Part shown: piece after piece, positions 1 through 5,842 of the stretch
Position numbering within the stretch: the first letter of the stretch is position 1
How the letters are laid out: each line of letters starts with the position of its first letter
Assembly: GCA_002348095.1 (NCBI GenBank)
Contig: DDYT01000004.1
Location: 13,374-28,115 of the forward strand
Reading direction: 5' to 3'
DNA length: 14,742 nucleotides
Source: Erysipelotrichaceae bacterium UBA2227
GTDB lineage: Bacteria; Bacillota_I; Bacilli_A; Erysipelotrichales; Erysipelotrichaceae
The notes under the pieces: model-generated
Databases searched by the model: none
The model's input: the letters and a program-made list of their open reading frames with translations, nothing else
What the model was told of the DNA's origin: nothing
Position numbers and translations under genes: made by a program

Positions 1-608
1 CTGACTTCTCTCTTTCCTTTTCCAGTCGCAAGCAAGATGACTTTTTTGGCTTTCATGATATCTTCAAAGCCCAGAGTCAGTGCTTGCTGAGGCATGATTT
101 CATCGTCGCTGAAAAAGCGGCGGTTGGCTTGCAAGGTCGAATCGGCAATATCGCTGATATGTGTGCGCAAAACAAAATACTCCGCCGGTTCGTTGAACGC
201 AATATGTCCGTTGGTGCCGATACCGTCGACCACACAATCATAACATCCGATATCATCGATCAGCTGATCGTAACGTCGGCATTCCGCGATGGGATCGTTA
301 GATCCGTCAAGCAGGAAGAGCTGATCGCTTCGCACCGGGATTTTACTGTATAGGTGTTCATGAAGAAAGAAAGCATAGCTTTGATGATGTATCGGATCAA
401 GACCGGCATATTCATCCAGATTAAAGAATTTCACATCCGAGAACACCGTAGGATCTTGCATTTTGTCAACCAGTTTCTTATAAACCGGAATCGGTGTTGA
501 TCCGGTGGGCAGGCAAATGGCTGCTTTCTTATGTGCGATACTGTTGAAGATAAGATCGGAAGCAACCGTGCTGAACTCCTCGATGTTTTCGCAAACCCAT
601 AGTTTCAT
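1..608 (-). CDS. nagB: Glucosamine-6-phosphate deaminase (3' end cut by window edge)
   Basis: This is a cytoplasmic sugar-phosphate isomerase/deaminase that would convert glucosamine-6-phosphate to fructose-6-phosphate and ammonia. About 202 residues are visible of a family that is usually about 240-270 long; the C-terminus lies outside the window. Visible NagB motifs are the phosphate-binding loop LPTGSTP (33-39), FNLDEY (62-67, with the general-base Asp65), and GTNGHIAFNEP (131-141, with His135 and Glu140), followed by MPQQALTLG near 172-180. Residue 133, just before GH, is Asn where the E. coli enzyme has a catalytic-site Asp; I believe Asn is common in Bacillota homologues. The ATG at 608 has a strong TAGGAGGG site six bases upstream. 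That site overlaps the stop codon of the isomerase gene before it (10 bases away), so the two genes are co-transcribed and probably translationally coupled. Family assignment is firm; the exact amino sugar is inferred. Confidence 0.93.
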   Translation of the reverse strand, partial: MKLWVCENIEEFSTVASDLIFNSIAHKKAAICLPTGSTPIPVYKKLVDKMQDPTVFSDVKFFNLDEYAGLDPIHHQSYAFFLHEHLYSKIPVRSDQLFLLDGSNDPIAECRRYDQLIDDIGCYDCVVDGIGTNGHIAFNEPAEYFVLRTHISDIADSTLQANRRFFSDDEIMPQQALTLGFEDIMKAKKVILLATGKGKREV

Positions 609-618
609 GGTAACCCTC

Positions 619-2376
619 CTAGAACCGGACGAACGATGTGACTAAACCAATTTCTTCATTCTCACTTTCACCATAGGGTCGGATTGTGTATTGACTAATC
701 GTAGCCGGTATACATACGGATTCGGCATAGTGAATAACAAACGGTTTGAAGGATTCACTTGGCGATTCAATCAGAGCTTCCCGGCCGGATACCAAGTGCA
801 GTGCATGGGTTTCGTTTCCGGTTTTTCTCAGAACTTTAACCTTTGTCCACAGACGTCGGGTTTCGATGAACTCATACTCATGAAGTCCGGTTCTTTCTTC
901 CGTGTATCCTTCGCCGGATTCTGTGACGATTGGGTCGAACATGCACGTTTCTTTGATCCAGTCTGTCTGTTTATCCCATTGAATGACTTCCAACCCACGG
1001 TCAATGTGTGTGGGTCGCGGGATGCCGTCCAGTCCGACTCTTCCCCAGTCCCACAGTTTGAAGGTGAATATGCAGGGTGCACTGGAAATTTCAAGGACCA
1101 TCGTGTTTCTTCCGGCGCAGTGGATCGTTCCTGCCGGAATATGGTAGTGATCGTGTTTTTTTACGGGAACTTTATTGACATATTGTTCGGCCGGAAAACT
1201 GATTTCTCCTTTGGCCGCACGCTTTAAATCTCTGGCCACATCCTCTTTGGTAGCACCGGTTTTCAGTCCGATGTACATGCATGCATCCCGCTCATCCGCA
1301 TCCATGAAGTAATAACTTTCATCTTGGGTGAAATGGAAGCCGAAGTTGGTTTGGAAATATTGTGTATCCGGGTGAACTTGAAGGGATAAGTTACCGCCTT
1401 CCATCGTATCTAAAAAGTCATAGCGAATCGGATACTCTGCGCCAAAACGGGAGAACCCTTTCTCCCCGATCAGTTGTTTCGGATAGCGCAAGCATAAGGT
1501 GTATCCCGGAATATTGACGCGTGTGTCATCAAAGGAGATATTGACTTCATTTTCCTGAAATAGCAGATTGTAAGACCATGCATAATTGATGCGTGATTTG
1601 TCTTCGACATCACACACCTCTTTCATCCATTGGCCGCCCCACAGACCTTCATCGAAAAACGGAATGGTCCGAAACGGTTGCTTAAGTAAGGTTTCCAGTC
1701 CGTGTTCAAAAGCATTTCTGGTGATCATCACCGGGTTTTCTTTGTTTACAGAGTCAATGTAATAGTCCATGGTTTTCATAAGCTGGGCTTTCAATCGATT
1801 GGACAAACGCCAGTCAATAAAGTAGCCGCGCTTAAACTTCCGGATGCCGTCTTCCTGATGATTGAGCACATTGAAGTTAGAAATCTTATCGTTTCGATAG
1901 CGCATCTGGATTTCCCAAATCGTCATATCCGCATATACCAAGATATCTTTTTGCGAGATATAGGAAGCTCCGACACCAAAAATCAGCGTTACTCCGTTAA
2001 ACCCTTCAAGTTTTGCTTTTGCTTTTTCAAGTCTGTCCTGTTCGACAAAGTCTGACCAGTGACCGTTATAGGCAATACCATAGACGCGGTCTTCAGTCAC
2101 ATAGCGCTTGAGCATCTTTTCCATTTGTTGAGCATCCACAAAAATGTCAATGCTTCTGATGATTTGATCCGGTTGGATTTCTTCAGCTAACTCGTTAAGT
2201 AAGCATTCATCGACTCCCACATATGTTTCGATGACGATCGTTTTTGCTCCATGGCGGATTCTTTCTTTTAATTCGTTGCCGATCGATTTGACTCCGCTGT
2301 AAACCTCAGATGCACATCCGTGCACCGGTGTCGTCGGATATTTGTCGAAATTCGACGGCTGATCCAGATATTTCAT
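619..2376 (-). CDS. manA: Class I mannose-6-phosphate isomerase with a large N-terminal extension
   Basis: The C-terminal part is a cupin-type, metal-dependent phosphomannose isomerase interconverting mannose-6-phosphate and fructose-6-phosphate. Counting from the Met at 2376 (585 residues), the catalytic part begins near LWGG (245-248). It carries the metal-ligand motifs LQVHPD (332-337) and IPAGTIH (413-419), with DESYY (352-356) probably supplying the Glu ligand. Ordinary Bacillota isomerases are about 310-320 residues, so about 235 N-terminal residues are extra. They vaguely recall a uridine kinase/phosphoribulokinase-like fold (VIETYVGVD near 48-56, YADMTIWEIQMRYR near 148-161) but have no Walker A P-loop; this resemblance is only inferred. 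An in-frame ATG at 2388 would add four residues. I prefer 2376 because GGGG lies six bases upstream of it, whereas nothing like a ribosome site precedes 2388. The gene has its own promoter (2412-2440) with a putative GntR operator on the start site, and is followed by nagB. Confidence 0.88.
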   Translation of the reverse strand: MKYLDQPSNFDKYPTTPVHGCASEVYSGVKSIGNELKERIRHGAKTIVIETYVGVDECLLNELAEEIQPDQIIRSIDIFVDAQQMEKMLKRYVTEDRVYGIAYNGHWSDFVEQDRLEKAKAKLEGFNGVTLIFGVGASYISQKDILVYADMTIWEIQMRYRNDKISNFNVLNHQEDGIRKFKRGYFIDWRLSNRLKAQLMKTMDYYIDSVNKENPVMITRNAFEHGLETLLKQPFRTIPFFDEGLWGGQWMKEVCDVEDKSRINYAWSYNLLFQENEVNISFDDTRVNIPGYTLCLRYPKQLIGEKGFSRFGAEYPIRYDFLDTMEGGNLSLQVHPDTQYFQTNFGFHFTQDESYYFMDADERDACMYIGLKTGATKEDVARDLKRAAKGEISFPAEQYVNKVPVKKHDHYHIPAGTIHCAGRNTMVLEISSAPCIFTFKLWDWGRVGLDGIPRPTHIDRGLEVIQWDKQTDWIKETCMFDPIVTESGEGYTEERTGLHEYEFIETRRLWTKVKVLRKTGNETHALHLVSGREALIESPSESFKPFVIHYAESVCIPATISQYTIRPYGESENEEIGLVTSFVRF

Positions 2377-2393
2377 ATTATACCCCATTTCTA

Positions 2394-2409
2394 TCTTATA
2401 TATACAAGT
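2394..2409. promoter_or_regulatory. Putative GntR operator O1 at the manA transcription start
   Basis: The 16-mer TCTTATATATACAAGT differs at two positions from the palindrome ACTTGTATATACAAGT shared by three sites in this window. It begins two bases downstream of the -10 box of the manA promoter and would cover the transcription start (expected near 2405), the classic place for a repressor site. An AT-centred palindrome of this kind is typical of HutC/TreR-subfamily GntR regulators, and one is encoded next door. Assignment to that regulator is inference. Confidence 0.7.
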
Positions 2410-2411
2410 TT

Positions 2412-2440
2412 ATTATAGTGAATATCTTTCTTGATTTCAA
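2412..2440 (-). promoter_or_regulatory. Sigma-A type promoter for manA-nagB
   Basis: On the minus strand TTGAAA (2440-2435) and TATAAT (2417-2412) are separated by exactly 17 bases, a near-consensus vegetative promoter. Transcription should start near 2405, giving a leader of about 28 bases before the preferred manA start codon. It lies downstream of the intrinsic terminator of the preceding unit, so manA-nagB form a separate transcription unit, and it is flanked by two putative GntR operators. Confidence 0.85.
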
Positions 2441-2464
2441 TACTTTTAAATGATTTCTGTTTCT

Positions 2465-2480
2465 ATTTGTTTATACAAGT
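2465..2480. promoter_or_regulatory. Putative GntR operator O2 upstream of the manA promoter
   Basis: The 16-mer ATTTGTTTATACAAGT differs at two positions from the palindrome ACTTGTATATACAAGT. It lies about 25 bases upstream of the -35 box of manA. Its centre is 71 bp from that of O1, close to seven helical turns, so a dimer-of-dimers repressor could loop between the two. It also sits just downstream of the terminator of the gntR unit. Function is inferred from the repeat and its position. Confidence 0.65.
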
Positions 2481-2511
2481 TAAAGGCATAGCCAAAATTG
2501 ATTCTCCAAAC

Positions 2512-2535
2512 AAAAAAACTGCTTTATGCAGTTTT
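2512..2535 (-). terminator. Intrinsic terminator of the gntR unit
   Basis: Read on the minus strand, an 8-bp perfect stem (AAAACTGC / GCAGTTTT) with a five-base ATAAA loop runs into a T tract (TTTTTTT, then GTTTG). It starts 23 bases after the stop codon of the GntR gene and ends the unit made of the membrane protein, the AbrB-family protein and the regulator. The A-rich 5' arm could make it partly bidirectional, but no plus-strand gene approaches it. Confidence 0.88.
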
Positions 2536-2558
2536 GATTTCGGTTATGAATATGCCGG

Positions 2559-3281
2559 TCAGCGATTGCGGGTACGGAATGCGGATTGGGTTACCTTGAA
2601 CCGGTCGGAGCGATAGTAGGTCGTCGTGTACTCAAAGGGCATCCCATTTTTCAAATAGGATACCATGGAGATTTTCAGTAAGGGCAACCCTTCAGGGATT
2701 TCCAAAAGCCTAGATAGTTTTTTATCGGCTACGACAGCCTCGATTTCCTGATTCGCAAAGGAGATGGTCAGTCCGACGTTTCTTTCCAAATGATGATATA
2801 CCGATCCTTTGAGGATGTCTTCATTGCAATCCCCAAAGACGGAGGCAATATACGCTGAATCTTCATATGCGTATGTTTGCTTATCTACACAGCGGACACG
2901 CCGGATATACCAGACGGGTTTGTTTTTGCTAATGCCCAGCTGATTGCATATCAGCGGGGTCGGCTGATCCTGAAAGAATTCGACAATGCGGTTTTCAACC
3001 GTGAGTCCTTTTAAGGATGCTTCTTCCGTAAAGCACAGAAAGCTCTGTAAGTCTTTAAAACGGGGTAAATCTGATACGAAGGTACCTCGTCCGTGCTCTC
3101 TGAATAAAAAACCCATGACGACCAGTTCATCAATGACTTTTCGCGATGTCATCCGGGAGACATTGAACTTTTTGGCCAGTTCGTTCTCGGATTCGATCAT
3201 GTCGAATGGCAGTAATTCTTTGTTTCTGATACGTTCAATCAAATACTCTTTGATGATTTCGTGTTTGTGTACAATTTCCAT
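2559..3281 (-). CDS. GntR-family (HutC subfamily) transcriptional regulator
   Basis: A cytoplasmic DNA-binding regulator of 240 residues, a normal length for the subfamily. The N-terminal winged helix-turn-helix spans about residues 5-75: SENELAKKFNVSRMTSRKVIDEL is the recognition helix region and FLFREHGRGTFV the wing. A UTRA-type effector-binding domain follows (about 90-235), with the family-typical pattern near PVWYIRRVR, YEDSAYI and the C-terminal FEYTTTYYRSDRFKV. Such domains usually sense sugar phosphates or other small metabolites. The ATG at 3281 has a strong GGAGGGG site five bases upstream. The gene is third in a unit with two membrane proteins and precedes manA-nagB; three copies of a palindrome in the two promoter regions are its likely operators, suggesting autorepression. 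The effector is probably an amino-sugar or mannose phosphate (inference from neighbours). Confidence 0.92.
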   Translation of the reverse strand: MEIVHKHEIIKEYLIERIRNKELLPFDMIESENELAKKFNVSRMTSRKVIDELVVMGFLFREHGRGTFVSDLPRFKDLQSFLCFTEEASLKGLTVENRIVEFFQDQPTPLICNQLGISKNKPVWYIRRVRCVDKQTYAYEDSAYIASVFGDCNEDILKGSVYHHLERNVGLTISFANQEIEAVVADKKLSRLLEIPEGLPLLKISMVSYLKNGMPFEYTTTYYRSDRFKVTQSAFRTRNR

Positions 3282-3338
3282 GTATACCCCTCCACTTATG
3301 ATGTGTCCTAATCATTTTATCATATCTACATATTTTAT

Positions 3339-4409
3339 TCATCCGTTAATGATTAAGTATATCAATTTGATAATGATGGGAAAGAAGGAGATTACCAGGC
3401 TGAGTCGGATAATATGCATCAGTGCGATTTGAGTGATATTGATGGATCGGTCATACTCATTGGCCAGTATGACCATTTCGGCTGCGCCGGCCGGTGAGGT
3501 TGAGAATATGGCGGTCGCAAAATTCAGGTAACCGAAACGAGACAGCGATTTGGAGGTGAGAAAATTGTTGGTTATAAACAGTGCCAACATGATGGTAATG
3601 GGAAAGATCAGTGAAGCGATTGCGGTTATGGAGGTCAGTTGTATCTGGGTTGCCAAAAAACTTCCGGCGACGATCTGAGCAAACCGACGAAACCAGGAAG
3701 GTGTGTATCCCTTTTTTGTGGTCAGGTTATATCCTGCCACAAATATCATGGCAAATGAGAGTGCCCCGGCCGGAACTTGCAGAAAATTTCCGGTCATTGA
3801 ACCTATGATCCCAATGAGCAGTGTAATAAGGAACTTACCTCCGGGGTGCAGTGGGATTGGTACCTTTTCCATGACCAACGGCCGATTTCCGGATGGCTTG
3901 ACAGAAACGATTTTCTTTAACCAGAACGGAAAGATGATAACGATTCCGATCAGACGGGATATCTGCATGATTGCCACCGAGGTGATATCCGCATCGTATT
4001 CCATGCTCACTAAGGCCATATCGAAGACACCGCCGGGTACCGTTGAAAACATCGCCGTGATCAACGTCATATCTGTGATCCAGACGATGATCAGTGATGA
4101 GAGGATCATGGTCACAAGCATCGTCACAAAGGTTATCGCAATCGGAACGATCAGAGTTTTCAGGGTTTTCAGATGTTCTCTTTTGACACTCAGTCCGATA
4201 TAGGTTCCGATGGATGCCTGAATCAGAAAGCGGTAGTCCATGGGGAAATAGGTCAAGCCACTAATCAACTGATAAGTCAGCACGAAGGACATCGATCCAA
4301 GAACATATGGAATGGGCAGTTTGAGACGATGGAACACCTGGGCTCCTAAATAGCCGATGATGACTGTCAGTATCAGGCGGATCCACAGGACAGAGAGTAT
4401 ATCAGTCAT
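3339..4409 (-). CDS. AbrB-family membrane protein (PF05145 type), candidate transporter
   Basis: A very hydrophobic integral membrane protein of 356 residues with about nine or ten predicted helices. It shows the internal duplication typical of the AbrB membrane family. FSTVPGGVFDMALVSMEYDA (121-140), followed by a helix with MQISRLI, is echoed by FSTSPAGAAEMVILANEYDR (302-321), followed by a helix with MHIIRL. The family name comes from an E. coli gene and is unrelated to the DNA-binding AbrB of Bacillus. Members are poorly characterised and are suspected transporters. The ATG at 4409 has only a weak upstream ribosome site (GTGATTTT), and 22 bases separate it from the stop of the preceding gene, so translation may depend on coupling. 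Its place between a small membrane protein and a GntR regulator of sugar-phosphate genes suggests it moves a substrate of that pathway; this is inference. Confidence 0.85.
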   Translation of the reverse strand: MTDILSVLWIRLILTVIIGYLGAQVFHRLKLPIPYVLGSMSFVLTYQLISGLTYFPMDYRFLIQASIGTYIGLSVKREHLKTLKTLIVPIAITFVTMLVTMILSSLIIVWITDMTLITAMFSTVPGGVFDMALVSMEYDADITSVAIMQISRLIGIVIIFPFWLKKIVSVKPSGNRPLVMEKVPIPLHPGGKFLITLLIGIIGSMTGNFLQVPAGALSFAMIFVAGYNLTTKKGYTPSWFRRFAQIVAGSFLATQIQLTSITAIASLIFPITIMLALFITNNFLTSKSLSRFGYLNFATAIFSTSPAGAAEMVILANEYDRSINITQIALMHIIRLSLVISFFPIIIKLIYLIING

Positions 4410-4431
4410 GCAAAATCACATTTTCTGCGGT

Positions 4432-4923
4432 TTATCGAAGCGTTTGAAAACTCTTGAATCCAAAGAAGGCACTGATGGCCGCTCCGATGAAAAACAGCGG
4501 TTGGATCGGCAGGTTGGCGTATTTGTCAATGCCCAAAATTACCAGCAGAGCTCCGAGTACAAGATAAAGTAATACTTTGAGCAGAACTGTGTTTTTGGAT
4601 GGTTTTCCATACTGTTTCGTAACATTGATATGATAGTTTTCAATCTTCTTAAACCCAGGCAACAGCTTTTTCTGATAGAAAAACTCGACCCCGCCGAAAA
4701 ACACGATGCCAAATCCAATTAAAAACGGATATGGGATGTTGAGGGTGTACAGAAAAAAGGTTAGAACGACCAGGAAAATGTGGCGGTAGCTCAACAAAAA
4801 GAACAAGGTCAGCTGTTTTTCAGGAATGATGTATCCTGTCTTTTTCTTGTCATCATAGAAGATAAATCTGCCCTTTTTATCCTTGATGACCCGTATCATT
4901 TGTAAGGTTCGATCAGATATCAT
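4432..4923 (-). CDS. Small membrane protein of unknown function (163 aa)
   Basis: I do not recognise this protein. It has a basic, charged N-terminus (about 1-37) and then two hydrophobic pairs: about residues 40-60 and 62-82 (LLSYRHIFLVVLTFFLYTL; FLIGFGIVFFGGVEFF), and about 113-132 and 138-158 (VLLKVLLYLVLGALLVILGI; PLFFIGAAISAFFGFKSF). A basic soluble loop of about 30 residues lies between them (KKLLPGFKKIENYH..., KQYGKPSKN). Four membrane helices are likely. The ATG at 4923 is well supported by GGAGG five bases upstream. It is the first gene of the unit that continues into the AbrB-family protein and the GntR regulator, directly behind a putative operator. It may be an accessory subunit of that membrane protein, but nothing in the sequence proves this. 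Confidence 0.8.
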   Translation of the reverse strand: MISDRTLQMIRVIKDKKGRFIFYDDKKKTGYIIPEKQLTLFFLLSYRHIFLVVLTFFLYTLNIPYPFLIGFGIVFFGGVEFFYQKKLLPGFKKIENYHINVTKQYGKPSKNTVLLKVLLYLVLGALLVILGIDKYANLPIQPLFFIGAAISAFFGFKSFQTLR

Positions 4924-4939
4924 AAGTACCTCCGATATT

Positions 4940-4985
4940 ATTATAACTTATAAATACAAGTAAAAACACTGGTTTTTACAGTCAA
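4940..4985 (-). promoter_or_regulatory. Probable promoter region of the membrane protein-abrB-gntR unit
   Basis: A perfect TATAAT lies at 4945-4940 and a TTGACT at 4985-4980 on the minus strand, but they are 34 bases apart and do not pair. Using the TATAAT would start the RNA almost on the GGAGG of the first gene, and it has no good -35 partner. TTGACT with a 17-base spacer gives only a poor -10 (TACTTG) inside the operator. A promoter is expected here because a terminator lies immediately upstream, but the exact elements are unclear. Confidence 0.45.
4946..4961. promoter_or_regulatory. Putative GntR operator O3 upstream of the gntR unit
   Basis: The 16-mer ACTTATAAATACAAGT differs at two positions from ACTTGTATATACAAGT, the palindrome also found twice before manA. 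It lies 23 bases upstream of the first start codon of the unit encoding the GntR regulator itself, directly next to a TATAAT hexamer. This arrangement implies autoregulation of the gntR unit by the same protein. Binding is inferred from the repeat and position. Confidence 0.7.
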
Positions 4986-4993
4986 TTGTTATC

Positions 4994-5022
4994 AATAACA
5001 AAAAGGATGGCAATGCCATCCT
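4994..5022 (-). terminator. Intrinsic terminator of the nucleoside operon
   Basis: On the minus strand a perfect 8-bp stem (AGGATGGC / GCCATCCT, 5022-5004) with a three-base ATT loop is followed by TTTTGTTATT. It lies about 75 bases after the stop codon of the uridine phosphorylase gene and separates the nucleoside operon from the sugar-phosphate block. The adjacent TTGTTATCAATAACAA (4986-5001) is itself a 7-bp inverted repeat overlapping the T tract. Confidence 0.9.
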
Positions 5023-5098
5023 CAGGTAGAAGAAAAATACTTCTTTTAGAGTGGTATAACTATCTTTATCATTCGATCTAGTCAATTTCCATTTTAAT

Positions 5099-5842
5099 TT
5101 ATACTGAGTTTGCTAATTCATCATCCATTTCCATAATGGTTTTCAAAGCATCACAAACGATTTGGATGGTGTCTTCCATATTCTTGAATGACATAATCGA
5201 TGCTGCACGAGCTCCTTTAATTGATGCAACCACAAAGAGGGCAGCAGACTCCATTTCCGAACAAACCACATTCGAGCGTTCCCATGCTTTCCAACGCGAT
5301 ACAAGCCGATCCTCATTAGGCATATTGAATGGCTCATGCTGACCATAATATGAGTCCTTTGTTTGAGCAATTCCTTCCAGATAGTTCTTACCGTTGCTCT
5401 TTGCTGCTTTGGCTAAAGCATCGACTAAATGCCTGTCGGCTATTGCTGGGTACTCAATTGGGACATAATGAATGGTCGTCCCTTCATCCCTTACTGCTCC
5501 AGTGCAAATAACACCATCGAGTTCTTTTGATTTTGAAGCCTCATTTACCCTTCCTGCAGTTCCAATCCGAATAAACGTATCTGCTCCTGCCCGAATAAGT
5601 TCTTCAATGGCTATTGCAGCAGATGGACATCCCATGCCGGTTGAGGTAACTGCAACTCGTTTACCATGAAGTGTTCCAACCCAGGTTTTATGTTCGCGTT
5701 TATGCGCAATAAGTTGTGGATTTTCAAAGAAAGAGGCAATCAGATCCGTTCGAAACGGATCGCCTGGCAATAATACATAGCGACCTACTTCACCGGGCAG
5801 CACATCGATATGATGCATTTTCTTAAGAAGTGTATCTGCCAT
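5099..5842 (-). CDS. udp: Uridine phosphorylase-like nucleoside phosphorylase
   Basis: A cytoplasmic NP-I family enzyme that would split a nucleoside, most likely uridine, with phosphate to give the base and ribose-1-phosphate. With 247 residues it matches the usual 250-260. Motifs counted from the Met at 5842: LPGDPFR (25-31, phosphate-binding Arg), STGMGCPSAAIAIEEL (67-82), RIGTAG (92-97), AVRDEGTT (116-123) and SEMESAALF (195-203, ribose-binding Glu/Met). This pattern follows the uridine rather than the purine branch, but substrate range cannot be proved. An ATG at 5860 would add six residues without a ribosome site. The ATG at 5842 has AAAGGG eight bases upstream and overlaps the TAA of the upstream hydrolase gene (TAATG), so coupled translation is likely. 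It is the last gene of the nucleoside operon, before the terminator. Confidence 0.88.
   Translation of the reverse strand: MADTLLKKMHHIDVLPGEVGRYVLLPGDPFRTDLIASFFENPQLIAHKREHKTWVGTLHGKRVAVTSTGMGCPSAAIAIEELIRAGADTFIRIGTAGRVNEASKSKELDGVICTGAVRDEGTTIHYVPIEYPAIADRHLVDALAKAAKSNGKNYLEGIAQTKDSYYGQHEPFNMPNEDRLVSRWKAWERSNVVCSEMESAALFVVASIKGARAASIMSFKNMEDTIQIVCDALKTIMEMDDELANSV

Noticed and set aside
84..353. 89-codon plus-strand open frame near the left edge
   Set aside because: It is antisense to nagB, whose catalytic motifs are intact on the other strand.
691..1227. 178-codon open frame on the plus strand
   Set aside because: It is antisense to the isomerase gene, has no ribosome site or recognisable motifs, while the minus-strand frame carries clear isomerase motifs.
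2344..2356. Short inverted repeat GTCGAAATTCGAC near the manA start
   Set aside because: Only 6-bp arms inside coding sequence, single copy, and unlike the three-copy operator; likely chance.
2986..3432. 148-codon plus-strand open frame across gntR and the end of the AbrB-family gene
   Set aside because: Shadow of two well-supported minus-strand genes; no coding signature of its own.
3703..4203. 166-codon plus-strand open frame
   Set aside because: Lies wholly antisense to the AbrB-family gene; low-complexity Ile/Thr-rich translation typical of an antisense membrane gene.
5028..5044. Weak AGAAG/CTTCT hairpin between the phosphorylase stop and the terminator
   Set aside because: Five-base, AT-rich stem with a seven-base loop; not convincing next to the strong terminator that follows.
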